DNA from: an uncultured Prevotella sp.
Lineage (GTDB): Bacteria > Bacteroidota > Bacteroidia > Bacteroidales > Bacteroidaceae
Direction: 5' to 3'
Assembly: GCA_902464615.1 (NCBI GenBank)
Contig: CABQKA010000005.1
Location: forward strand, 1 to 64,000
DNA length: 64,000 bases
The position numbers were made by a program, and so were the translations under genes. This document shows, piece by piece, positions 44,165-52,014 of the stretch (the first letter of the stretch is position 1; the number at the start of each line of letters is the position of its first letter). The notes under the pieces were generated by a model. That model searched no databases and had not been told where the DNA came from. It saw nothing but the letters and a program-made list of their open reading frames with translations.

Positions 44165-44533
44165 TTATTTCATGAATACAAAATATACGGCCGCCGCCAA
44201 GCAGGCAAAGGCCGCCACATGGTTCCAGCGGAACGCCTGCTGCTGGAACAGCATTGTGGCTATCACCGTAAAGACAAGCAGGGAGACGACCTCCTGGATT
44301 ACCTTCAACTGGACTAATGTAAAAGGCCCGCCGTTTTCGACGAAGCCCAGGCGATTGGCCGGCACCTGGCAGGAATATTCAAATAGAGCGATACCCCAGG
44401 AAAGCAGGATAATGCCTATCAAGGGCCAGTTGCGGGTCGTTCCCATTTGCTGCAACTTCAAGTGACCGTACCAAGCGAACGTCATAAAAACGTTCGAACA
44501 TACCAATAATAATATCGTATATAAACCTTTCAT
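44165..44533 (-). CDS. DUF486 (DMT-like) small membrane protein
   Basis: 122-aa protein with four transmembrane helices, matching DUF486 (LLLVCSNVFMTFAWYGHLK, WGIALFEYSCQVPANRLG, FTLVQLKVIQEVVSL, FRWNHVAAFACLAAAVYFVF). The family belongs to the drug/metabolite transporter superfamily with half-size topology, so it may dimerise. The substrate is unknown. It is probably cotranscribed with ttcA. Confidence 0.88.
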   Translation of the reverse strand: MKGLYTILLLVCSNVFMTFAWYGHLKLQQMGTTRNWPLIGIILLSWGIALFEYSCQVPANRLGFVENGGPFTLVQLKVIQEVVSLLVFTVIATMLFQQQAFRWNHVAAFACLAAAVYFVFMK

Positions 44534-44578
44534 CTTTGCGTCAACTTTTCTTCTGACTGAATCAAAAGGAGCGGCTTA

Positions 44579-45886
44579 CTAATCTTCCGCTTCTCCGGAA
44601 ACGGGAGGAAGTTCGATTTCCGAAACTACTTTCTGCCAATACGCCCGTACATCCTTCCAATGATAGAACGGGAACACATCCGTTGCCAGCGGCAGCCTGG
44701 CCTCGCGCTCATTAAGCAGGATGCGGACCAGGATATCCGCACTGCCAGCTTTCCGATAGAAAGCCACTTGTACGTTACCGCACATCGGGATGATGCGGTA
44801 CGTGCGGTAAGTATCGGCTATTTTCTCCCATTCCTCGGTCGGCGTCTGCAAATCGTCCAACCCCATCAGGGCGGCCAGGGGCGCCAGGTTTGTGTCGTGG
44901 CCGTAACGGAGTGTGACCGCCGGTCTGCCCGAAGCGATGACCGTATCGGCTGTCGTCACGAAATTCTTCAGCAGATTGCGTTCCAACTCATACATTTTTC
45001 CGCCGCTCAAAGGCGACGGGCCTTTCTCGTAATACCACTCGAAGTTATTGCGTTGCCATAAATCGTAGATTTCTTCAGGGGTAAAAAGGAATGAAAGGTC
45101 ATAGGTGGCATAACTGCTCTGGCTGATGCCATAAAGTTCGAACAAATCCATCATCAGTTCCTGCGGCTTCACGTTCAGTCGGGAAACTGCCGACGTGTCC
45201 GTAAAAAGCCGGGCCATCAGGCGGGCCGGATGCACGTAAGCGCTATCCGCCAAGCGGTAAACCGCTTTTGCATTCCCCAAGTGCTCCGCTTCGTACTCCG
45301 GATTCTTGTACTTTATATAATATGCGTCGTGCTGGCTGGCATCCTGCGTGATGACCAGCCCCGGACACAGGCGGGCCAGTTCCACGCAGGCGGAAGCCAT
45401 CGAGAGAAATGCGCGCGTCTTGTAGGTGGAGCGGGCGTCCACGTGCACGCCGTCCCTGAACACTTCCGGGTAGTGCTCCACCATGCGCCGTGCCAGTTCG
45501 CGATGCTGCGCAGCTCCTTTTGCGGTCAGTTCACCATAGCGTCCGTCGGCCTCGCGCTTCATCCTGCGGGCCAAATCCAGCGTCCGCAACCCGTCCCGCG
45601 TAAGGCAGCCGGCCTCCGCAGCCCGCGCCAGGACCTGAATGGGACGGGCATATTTTTCGGCATCGGTCAGATAGCGCGAACCATGCCGGGCAAAGACCGA
45701 TACATAAAAAGGCGCATAGCCCGCCGGCGCCGCCGTCAAAGGCGCCCTGGGAGCCTCGTAAGCATAATACTTCCCGGCGGCAAGAGCCGGCTTTGCCGCC
45801 AGCTCTTCGCGGGCGCTCTGAGCCACGACACGAGCGGCAGACGACAAAGCCAATAGGAATAGAAGGGTATAAATTGTTTTCAACAT
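44579..45886 (-). CDS. Secreted histidine acid phosphatase family protein
   Basis: 435-aa exported phosphatase of histidine phosphatase clade 2, related to multiple inositol-polyphosphate phosphatases. A signal peptide (LLFLLALSSAARVVA) ends near residue 22. The phosphohistidine motif is VFARHGSRYLT near residue 66; the C-terminal catalytic motif reads RYGHDTNLAPL near residue 307, HDT in place of the HAE or HD(T/A) of phytases. The substrate (phytate, other phosphoester or phosphoprotein) is not certain. It has its own -7 box. Confidence 0.8.
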   Translation of the reverse strand: MLKTIYTLLFLLALSSAARVVAQSAREELAAKPALAAGKYYAYEAPRAPLTAAPAGYAPFYVSVFARHGSRYLTDAEKYARPIQVLARAAEAGCLTRDGLRTLDLARRMKREADGRYGELTAKGAAQHRELARRMVEHYPEVFRDGVHVDARSTYKTRAFLSMASACVELARLCPGLVITQDASQHDAYYIKYKNPEYEAEHLGNAKAVYRLADSAYVHPARLMARLFTDTSAVSRLNVKPQELMMDLFELYGISQSSYATYDLSFLFTPEEIYDLWQRNNFEWYYEKGPSPLSGGKMYELERNLLKNFVTTADTVIASGRPAVTLRYGHDTNLAPLAALMGLDDLQTPTEEWEKIADTYRTYRIIPMCGNVQVAFYRKAGSADILVRILLNEREARLPLATDVFPFYHWKDVRAYWQKVVSEIELPPVSGEAED

Positions 45887-45909
45887 GGCGTTTCCGCTTA
45901 AACCGGCTG

Positions 45910-45917
45910 CAAATTTA
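45910..45917 (-). promoter_or_regulatory. -7 promoter element of the histidine phosphatase gene
   Basis: TAAATTTG on the minus strand, 23 bp before the ATG at 45886. Confidence 0.5.
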
Positions 45918-46000
45918 CGTTTTTTCCGAACTCTGACAGAAGCATGCCGCGCATTAATTTTTTTTCAGGAACACGGCTTCGGCAGAACGCTTTTCCGGAA

Positions 46001-46037
46001 ACGGATGCGGCGGCAGAAAACCTGCCGCCGCATCCGT
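46001..46037 (-). terminator. Hairpin after guaA
   Basis: A perfect 16-bp stem (ACGGATGCGGCGGCAG and complement) with a 5-nt loop, 26 bp after the guaA stop. The T-run is weak, so efficiency is uncertain. Confidence 0.65.
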
Positions 46038-46062
46038 ATATATTGTCTTCAAACGTAAAAGG

Positions 46063-47616
46063 CTACTCCCACTCAATAGTCGAAGGCGGTTTTGAAGAGA
46101 TGTCATAGCATACGCGGTTCACGCCTTTCACATGGTTAATAATGTCATTGCTGACCTTGGCCATGAACTCATAGGGCAAATGTGCCCAGTCTGCTGTCAT
46201 GGCGTCCGTGCTGGTCACCGCCCGCAGCGCCACGGCGCGCTCATACGTGCGCTCGTCGCCCATCACGCCTACGCTCTTGATGGGCAGGAGAATGACGCCG
46301 GCCTGCCACACCTGGTCGTACAGGCTCGTCTTCTTGCCGTCCGGCCCGGCTGTTTTCCACTCGCGCAGCCCGCGGATGAATATGTCGTCCGCGTCCTGGA
46401 GTATGCGTACCTTCTCCGGTGTAATGTCGCCCAGAATGCGCACGGCAAGCCCGGGTCCGGGGAACGGATGGCGCGTGATCAGATGTTCCGGCATTCCCAA
46501 TTGCCGCCCTACGCGGCGCACCTCGTCCTTAAAAAGCCAACGAAGCGGCTCGCAGAGCTTCAGGTTCATCTTTTCGGGCAACCCGCCCACGTTGTGGTGG
46601 CTCTTGATTACCTTACCCGTGATGTTCAGGCTCTCAATGCGGTCCGGATAGATGGTGCCCTGCGCCAGCCAGCGGGCATCGGCGATCTTGCGGGCTTCGG
46701 CCTCAAACACGTCGATGAAGCCCTTGCCAATGATTTTACGTTTCTGCTCAGGGTCCGTAACGCCGGCCAGCTCTGCGAAAAACTTCTGGCTGGCGTCCAC
46801 CCCGACCACGTTCAACCCGAGGCATTCGTAGTCGTGGAGCACGTCGCGGAACTCGTTCTTACGCAGCATGCCGTGGTCCACGAAGATACACGTCAGCCGT
46901 TTCCCGATGGCACGGTTCAGGAGCACGGCGGCCACCGAACTGTCCACGCCGCCCGAAAGGCCCAGGATGACGCGGTCCTCGCCCAACTGTTCGCGCAGTT
47001 CGGCCACCGTGGCGTCCACAAACGAGGCCGCGCTCCAATCCTGCCGGCTTCCGCAGACGCCGACCACGAAGTTACGCAGCAACTGCGTACCCTGCAAGCT
47101 GTGGAACACCTCCGGATGGAACTGCACGCCCCAAAGCGGTTCGCCCTCTGCCTGATAAGCGGCATACTGCACCTTGTCCGTCGAAGCGATGCAACGGAAT
47201 CCTTCCGGGAGAGCCGTAATCGTATCGCCGTGGCTCATCCAGACCTGGGAATGGTCCGAAAAACCTTCGAACAGCGGGTTCTCCTTATCTATATATGCCA
47301 ACTTGGCACGTCCGTACTCCCGGCTGCCGGCCGGCTCCACCTTGCCGCCATAAGTCTGGGCCATATACTGCGCGCCGTAGCAGATGCCCAGGATGGGCAG
47401 CCGCCCGCGGATATGGGACAAATCCACACGAAACGCCTCGGGGTCGTACACACTGTACGGCGAACCGCTCAGAATCACGCCAATCACCGACGGGTCGTCC
47501 GCCGGAAACTTGTTGTAGGGCAAGATTTCGCAGAACGTATCCAGCTCGCGCACCCGACGGCCGATAAGCTGCGTAGTCTGCGACCCGAAATCAAGAATGA
47601 TAATTTTTTGTTGCAT
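46063..47616 (-). CDS. guaA: GMP synthase (glutamine-hydrolysing)
   Basis: 517-aa enzyme converting XMP to GMP. The class I glutamine amidotransferase domain has GVILSGSPYSVYD, the Cys nucleophile in GICYGAQYM near residue 78 and the HPE triad end near residue 168. The ATP-PPase domain has the P-loop LGLSGGVDSSVAA near 220. The C-terminal dimerisation domain ends YDISSKPPSTIEWE. Length is normal. It is divergent from gap, with -7 box TACTTTTG at 47655-47648. Confidence 0.97.
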   Translation of the reverse strand: MQQKIIILDFGSQTTQLIGRRVRELDTFCEILPYNKFPADDPSVIGVILSGSPYSVYDPEAFRVDLSHIRGRLPILGICYGAQYMAQTYGGKVEPAGSREYGRAKLAYIDKENPLFEGFSDHSQVWMSHGDTITALPEGFRCIASTDKVQYAAYQAEGEPLWGVQFHPEVFHSLQGTQLLRNFVVGVCGSRQDWSAASFVDATVAELREQLGEDRVILGLSGGVDSSVAAVLLNRAIGKRLTCIFVDHGMLRKNEFRDVLHDYECLGLNVVGVDASQKFFAELAGVTDPEQKRKIIGKGFIDVFEAEARKIADARWLAQGTIYPDRIESLNITGKVIKSHHNVGGLPEKMNLKLCEPLRWLFKDEVRRVGRQLGMPEHLITRHPFPGPGLAVRILGDITPEKVRILQDADDIFIRGLREWKTAGPDGKKTSLYDQVWQAGVILLPIKSVGVMGDERTYERAVALRAVTSTDAMTADWAHLPYEFMAKVSNDIINHVKGVNRVCYDISSKPPSTIEWE

Positions 47617-47647
47617 CTACACTCGGTTTTCTATGGTAGGGAATGTG

Positions 47648-47655
47648 CAAAAGTA
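47648..47655 (-). promoter_or_regulatory. -7 promoter element of guaA
   Basis: TACTTTTG on the minus strand, 31 bp before the guaA ATG. Confidence 0.6.
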
Positions 47656-47722
47656 AAAAAATAGCCGTTCCGCTCCAAGGAAAATCCGGCTTCTTTTCAC
47701 ACCTTCCGCCCTATCGCACACT

Positions 47723-47785
47723 CGGCCTATGGCAGGAAAGACGGGGATAAGCCCCGTGCGGACAGGCCTTATCCCCGTCGCTTGC
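47723..47785 (+). repeat. Dispersed 21-bp tandem repeat array, locus F (2-3 units)
   Basis: In the 453-bp guaA-gap divergent gap. The cores are GGCCTATGGC (weak), GGGGATAAGCCCC and GGCCTTATCCCC, in about 20-21 bp phase, with tails AGGAAAGACG and GTGCGGACA. A single isolated core-like GCTTAGCCCGTAGCCC lies at about 48002-48017 in the gap leader. Apart from promoters, the rest of the gap is unremarkable. Confidence 0.7.
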
Positions 47786-47969
47786 CCCGTAACCGGCAAA
47801 GCCGCGAAGGCAGACCGCCGGCCTTTCACCTCATATTTTCAAACTCCAGTTGACAGTCGTGCGCGTTCGGTGGCCGCACCGCATACAAGCCTTCCCGAGT
47901 GTGCAAAAACGTAACCCAACTTTTAATTTTTTTATACGAGGAATATGCCACGGGAAGAAAAGGATTTTG

Positions 47970-47977
47970 TATTTTTG
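47970..47977 (+). promoter_or_regulatory. -7 promoter element of gap
   Basis: TATTTTTG, about 92 bp before the gap ATG, implying a leader of about 85 nt. Confidence 0.55.
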
Positions 47978-48069
47978 CGGTGCGTTTGAGGGCAGGAAGT
48001 GCTTAGCCCGTAGCCCTGCGCACGAAGGAACAGACAAATACATCAACCACTATATTTATTAATAAAGTT

Positions 48070-49080
48070 ATGATCAAAGTAGGTATTAACGGTTTCGGTC
48101 GCATTGGCCGTTTCGTATTCCGCGCTGCCCAGAACCGTAGCGACATTCAGATTGTAGGTATCAACGACCTCTGCCCGGTAGACTACCTGGCTTACATGCT
48201 GAAGTACGACACGATGCACGGTGCTTTCTCCGGCACTATCGAGGCTGACGTAGAGAAGAGCGAGCTGATCGTAAACGGCCAGCACATCCGCGTAACCGCC
48301 GAGCGCAACCCGGCCGACCTGAAGTGGGACGCCGTAGGTGCTGAATACGTTGTTGAGTCCACCGGTCTCTTCCTGACGAAGGAAAAAGCCCAGGCTCACA
48401 TCCAGGCCGGTGCCAAGTACGTCGTAATGTCCGCTCCTTCCAAGGACGACACCCCGATGTTCGTATGCGGCGTAAACTTCGACAAATACGAGAAGGGCAC
48501 CCAGTTCGTTTCCAACGCATCCTGCACGACGAACTGCTTGGCTCCTATCGCTAAGGTCCTGAACGACAAGTTCGGCATCGTGAACGGTTTGATGACGACG
48601 GTACACTCCACAACCGCTACCCAGAAGACGGTTGACGGTCCTTCTCTGAAAGACTGGCGCGGTGGCCGTGCTGCCAGCGGCAACATCATCCCCTCCTCCA
48701 CGGGCGCTGCCAAGGCCGTAGGTAAGGTTATCCCCGAACTGAACGGCAAGCTGACGGGTATCTCCATGCGTGTGCCGACGCTCGACGTTTCTGTTGTCGA
48801 CCTGACGGTGAACCTCGCCAAGCCCGCCACGAAGGAAGCCATCTGCGCTGCCATGAAGGCAGCCTCCGAAGGCGAACTGAAAGGCGTACTCGGCTACACG
48901 GAAGACGCTGTCGTTTCCTCCGACTTCCTCGGCTGCACGCTGACGTCCATCTTCGACGCCAACGCCGGTGTTTACTTGACCGATACCTTCGTTAAGGTTG
49001 TTTCCTGGTACGACAATGAGATCGGCTACTCCAACAAGGTGCTCGACCTCATCGCCCACATGGCCAAGGTAAACGGCTAA
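48070..49080 (+). CDS. gap: Glyceraldehyde-3-phosphate dehydrogenase
   Basis: 336-aa glycolytic enzyme. The NAD-binding start is VGINGFGRIGRFVF; the catalytic Cys lies in SNASCTTNCLAP near residue 155 and the His in TTVHSTTATQ near 180; RRAR-like positions and DWRGGRAASGNIIPSSTGAAKAV follow. It has normal length. Codon use shifts to GCT, GGT, GTA and CTG compared with neighbours, as expected for a highly expressed gene. A strong terminator follows. Confidence 0.97.
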   Translation: MIKVGINGFGRIGRFVFRAAQNRSDIQIVGINDLCPVDYLAYMLKYDTMHGAFSGTIEADVEKSELIVNGQHIRVTAERNPADLKWDAVGAEYVVESTGLFLTKEKAQAHIQAGAKYVVMSAPSKDDTPMFVCGVNFDKYEKGTQFVSNASCTTNCLAPIAKVLNDKFGIVNGLMTTVHSTTATQKTVDGPSLKDWRGGRAASGNIIPSSTGAAKAVGKVIPELNGKLTGISMRVPTLDVSVVDLTVNLAKPATKEAICAAMKAASEGELKGVLGYTEDAVVSSDFLGCTLTSIFDANAGVYLTDTFVKVVSWYDNEIGYSNKVLDLIAHMAKVNG

Positions 49081-49107
49081 TCTGAACAACCCTACTCAAC
49101 CTTTTTG

Positions 49108-49140
49108 AACGGCTGCGGAAATTCTCCGCAGCCGTTTTTT
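49108..49140 (+). terminator. Terminator after gap
   Basis: AACGGCTGCGG pairs with CCGCAGCCGTT around a 7-nt loop and ends in TTTTTT. Confidence 0.9.
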
Positions 49141-49159
49141 CCGTTTTCTACATTTATTC

Positions 49160-49190
49160 TTTGGGGGAGGGGCGAAAAATGATATATTTG
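49160..49190 (+). promoter_or_regulatory. Full-consensus promoter ahead of the frameshifted lipoprotein gene
   Basis: TTTG (49160-49163), N19, TATATTTG (49183-49190), ending 39 bp before the ATG at 49230. It is among the best promoter matches in the window. Confidence 0.75.
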
Positions 49191-49229
49191 TGCCGCATAA
49201 AAGAATTGCAAACTTAACGCGCAGAAGCC

Positions 49230-49521
49230 ATGAAAAGATTGCAGACTGGAATCGCGCTGCTTCTCTGCCAGATGTTGCCCACGGGCCTTACGCCCCCAGC
49301 CTGTACCACAACGGAGCACCCGTAGACCATATCTCCCTCGGTTATGCCCAGGGAGGTTACGCCGAAAAATTCGAGCGCCCTTCCTCATCGCCATGGACGG
49401 AGGCACCGTGGCCTACTGTTTCAACTTCAATTATCTGGAAAGAATGGAGTTCCTGCAGACCACGGCCCCCGAACTGGACAATCAGGACGTGACGGTGGCC
49501 AACCTGTATTTCCCCAAATAA
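49230..49521 (+). pseudogene. Frameshifted small lipoprotein gene
   Basis: Starting at the ATG at 49230, the reading frame gives a lipoprotein-like signal (MKRLQTGIALLLCQMLPTG) but stops at 49314. The protein-like sequence continues in a second frame (LYHNGAPVDHISLGYAQGGYAEKFERP, from about 49297) and then a third (PFLIAMDGGTVAYCFNFNYLERMEF...VANLYFPK, ending at TAA 49519-49521). Two frameshifts therefore break one gene of roughly 95 codons. They may be real decay or assembly errors. The promoter is intact. The function of the original protein is unknown. Confidence 0.65.
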
Positions 49522-49644
49522 GCCGCCTTGAGAATATAACAAAGACCGGACACCGCTATACATACCTGCGGGGCCAAGCCCTTTGCACAAGCCGTCTGGA
49601 CACGCGCATCCTTATGATATAAACATTCTCAGCCCACCCATCCC

Positions 49645-49947
49645 ATGACCGTACGACACGAAGAAAAGAGCAAAAAATTTCTGACCGAAGTAGACGGCAT
49701 CGAGGCCTACGCTTCCTACGAACTCCATTACGGCGGTCTGGACATCCGCCACACACGGGTGCCCCGCGCCATTGGTGGAAGAGGAGTTGCGGCCGCTCTG
49801 GTCAAAGCCGCCTACGACTATGCGCTAGCGCAAAACCTGACCCCGATGGCCACATGCTCCTACGCCGCGCTATGGCTTCGCCGCCACCCGGAATACCACG
49901 GAACTACCAGTCCGGACTACACCGGCGGGGACTCCTGCGCTTTGTAA
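49645..49947 (+). CDS. Small GNAT-fold N-acetyltransferase (YjdJ-like)
   Basis: 100-aa minimal GNAT domain of the YjdJ/GTT1-like class. The core is ELHYGGLDIRHTRVPRAIGGRGVAAALVKAAYDYALAQNL, in which IGGRGVAAAL near residue 42 is the acetyl-CoA pyrophosphate loop, then MATCSYAALWLRRHPEY. The substrate is unknown. It stands alone, 123 bp after the broken lipoprotein gene. Confidence 0.85.
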   Translation: MTVRHEEKSKKFLTEVDGIEAYASYELHYGGLDIRHTRVPRAIGGRGVAAALVKAAYDYALAQNLTPMATCSYAALWLRRHPEYHGTTSPDYTGGDSCAL

Positions 49948-50061
49948 ACTACACGCCCCAGCCGCAATATAGCAGAGCCCAAGGCATTTTCTGCAGCCGG
50001 CACACAAAGAAAAGAAAGATATTTTACCTGCTGGAAACAACTTTTTTCAGTCCTAATTTTG

Positions 50062-50069
50062 TAACTTTG
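50062..50069 (+). promoter_or_regulatory. -7 promoter element abutting miaA
   Basis: TAACTTTG, followed by 6 bp (CGTGCT) and the miaA ATG at 50076. The mRNA would be leaderless or nearly so, and the position fixes the start. Confidence 0.6.
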
Positions 50070-50075
50070 CGTGCT

Positions 50076-51023
50076 ATGCAGGACTTTGACCTCATTACCA
50101 TCCTTGGCCCCACAGCTTCCGGTAAAACAGCCTTCGCCGCACGGCTTGCCTACGCGCTCGACGCTGAAATCATCAGCGCCGACAGCCGGCAAGTGTACAG
50201 GCGTATGGATTTGGGCACAGGAAAAGACTTGGCGGACTATATGGTAGAAGGAAAAGCTATCCGCTATCACCTCATTGACATCGCTGAGCCAGGTACGAAG
50301 TATAATGTCTACGAATACCAGCACGACTTCCTTAAAGCCTACGAAGACATTCGCCGGCGGGGCAAGCGGGTCATCGTCTGCGGCGGCACCGGCCTATACT
50401 TGGAAAGCGTGCTGCGTGGATACCGGCTTAGCCCCGTCCCCCAAAACCCGGAACTGAGAGCACAGCTGGAAGGAAAGACACTGGCAGAACTGACGGAACT
50501 CCTGAAAACGTATAAAACGCTGCACAACACGACTGACGTGGACACGGCGCAACGGGCCATACGCGCCATTGAAATTGCGGAGTTCTACCGCAAGACACCC
50601 GTGGAAGAACGGCCATTCCCTCTGCTGAAAAGCGTAACGATAGGCATTGCCGTGGACCGGGAGACACGGCGGGAACGCATCTCCCGCCGGCTGCGTCAAC
50701 GCCTTCAGGCAGGCATGGTAGAAGAAGTACGCCGCCTGCTGGACGAAGGAATCTCCGCCGAAGACCTGCTCTATTATGGATTGGAATACAAATATCTCAC
50801 GCTGTATGTCACGGGGCAGATAACCTATGAAGAAATGTCCCGCCTGCTGGAAATCGCCATACACCAGTTTGCCAAACGGCAGATGACCTGGTTCCGGGGT
50901 ATGGAACGCCGTGGGACAGAAATCCACTGGGTGAGCAATCCTCCTACGGACTTGCTGCAACTGCGGCCATATCTGGAACACTGCGGACTGCCCGACGTGG
51001 CACAACTCATCCATATACCATAA
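50076..51023 (+). CDS. miaA: tRNA dimethylallyltransferase (MiaA)
   Basis: 315-aa enzyme adding an isopentenyl group to A37 of tRNAs that read UNN codons. The P-loop is LGPTASGKTAFA near residue 12; SADSRQVYRRMDLGTGK, GGTGLYLESVLRG and the C-terminal KRQMTWFRG are diagnostic. The start is the ATG at 50076, where family similarity begins and a -7 box lies 6 bp upstream; the longer frame from 49854 is rejected. The next gene follows 6 bp after the stop. Confidence 0.94.
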   Translation: MQDFDLITILGPTASGKTAFAARLAYALDAEIISADSRQVYRRMDLGTGKDLADYMVEGKAIRYHLIDIAEPGTKYNVYEYQHDFLKAYEDIRRRGKRVIVCGGTGLYLESVLRGYRLSPVPQNPELRAQLEGKTLAELTELLKTYKTLHNTTDVDTAQRAIRAIEIAEFYRKTPVEERPFPLLKSVTIGIAVDRETRRERISRRLRQRLQAGMVEEVRRLLDEGISAEDLLYYGLEYKYLTLYVTGQITYEEMSRLLEIAIHQFAKRQMTWFRGMERRGTEIHWVSNPPTDLLQLRPYLEHCGLPDVAQLIHIP

Positions 51024-51029
51024 AAATTC

Positions 51030-51992
51030 ATGGAACAGACACCACCGCGTAAAGCCACGTCGTTTCAAGGCATAGATGAAGAACGCCTGGGTCTGATATA
51101 CAGTCCCAAGCCAGGAAAAAGGAAACGCTGGAAACATATCCTGCGCTACCTGGAACAACGTGGGGCCGTTTTTGATCATGTAAAAAGTGAAAATTCCGCT
51201 GACGTAGAGCGCCTGGCCGCAATGATGACCCGTAGCGGATATCGCACCATCATCATTGCAGGAGGCGACGCGGCCCTGAACTTTGCAATTAACGGCATCA
51301 TGAACACTCCGTCGCCTAACGGAACCCACCCGGCTTTAGGAGTTATCCCGATGGGATATGCCAACGATTTCGCCCGTTTCTGGGGATTCAAGTCCTCTGA
51401 TTACCACCTTACAGTCGACAGCCTGCTGGCTCACCGGACAAGACGCATTGACGTGGGCTACGTAACGCCGGAGACCGCCGACGCCACACCACATACCCCG
51501 CTTTACTTTCTGAACTGCGTCAATATCGGAGTAGCCGCGTCCATAGTGAACCTAAGACATTGGACACGCAGCTTCTTAGGACTGCGCACGCTCTCGTACA
51601 TGGTGTCAGCCTTTCTGCTCATTTTCCAACGAATGAATTTCAAGTTAGAAATCGCGACAGGCGGCGACCACTTCAAACGGCGCGCCATGACGCTGTGCAT
51701 CGGTTCGGCACAAGGTTACGGACAGACTCCAAGCGCAGTCCCCTACAACGGACAACTGGACGTAAGCCTTGTAGCTCCGCCCCAATTCACGCAACTGCTA
51801 CACGGACTTTGGCTGCTACTCACAGGCCGCTTCCTCAGCCACAAAGGCATCAGTGTCTGGCGCAGCAACCGCATAGAAATCCAAGATCTCGACCATGCCG
51901 GTTTCAGCTTGGACGGCCGCTTCTGTCCTGTTCAGGCGACCGGACTTCACATCGGCATATCTCCCGAAGAAATTGAATTTCTCATTCCTTGA
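51030..51992 (+). CDS. Diacylglycerol-kinase-like protein with altered GGDG motif
   Basis: 320-aa protein with the lipid-kinase fold: a nucleotide-binding start (LIYSPKPGKRKRWKHIL), then IIIAGGDAALNFAINGIM near residues 75-92, where the usual GGDGTxxE reads GGDAALNF, then LGVIPMGYANDFARFWG matching the GTGNDFAR block and a C-terminal FSLDGRFCP that replaces the DGE motif. The Gly-Thr and Glu of the active loop are missing, so activity is uncertain. It lies between miaA (6 bp) and the DUF3256 gene (22 bp) on one strand. Confidence 0.8.
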   Translation: MEQTPPRKATSFQGIDEERLGLIYSPKPGKRKRWKHILRYLEQRGAVFDHVKSENSADVERLAAMMTRSGYRTIIIAGGDAALNFAINGIMNTPSPNGTHPALGVIPMGYANDFARFWGFKSSDYHLTVDSLLAHRTRRIDVGYVTPETADATPHTPLYFLNCVNIGVAASIVNLRHWTRSFLGLRTLSYMVSAFLLIFQRMNFKLEIATGGDHFKRRAMTLCIGSAQGYGQTPSAVPYNGQLDVSLVAPPQFTQLLHGLWLLLTGRFLSHKGISVWRSNRIEIQDLDHAGFSLDGRFCPVQATGLHIGISPEEIEFLIP

Positions 51993-52014
51993 CCCTATCA
52001 GACTAAAGAACATC

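Noticed and set aside
46132..47664. 510-codon open frame antisense to guaA
   Set aside because: Lies fully opposite a clear GuaA; its translation has no recognisable motif and is a by-product of high GC codon bias.
48043..49089. 348-codon open frame antisense to gap
   Set aside because: Mirror of the highly biased gap codons; no start context or similarity.
49190..49492. 100-codon frame after gap as an intact gene
   Set aside because: Its conserved-looking part is limited to the middle; start and end of the protein lie in other frames, so it is better read as part of a frameshifted gene.
50405..50440. Repeat-like GGCTTAGCCCCGTCCCCC inside miaA
   Set aside because: Codes for the normal MiaA segment (GYRLSPVPQNP), lacks the 21-bp tandem phase, and is probably chance similarity to the repeat core.
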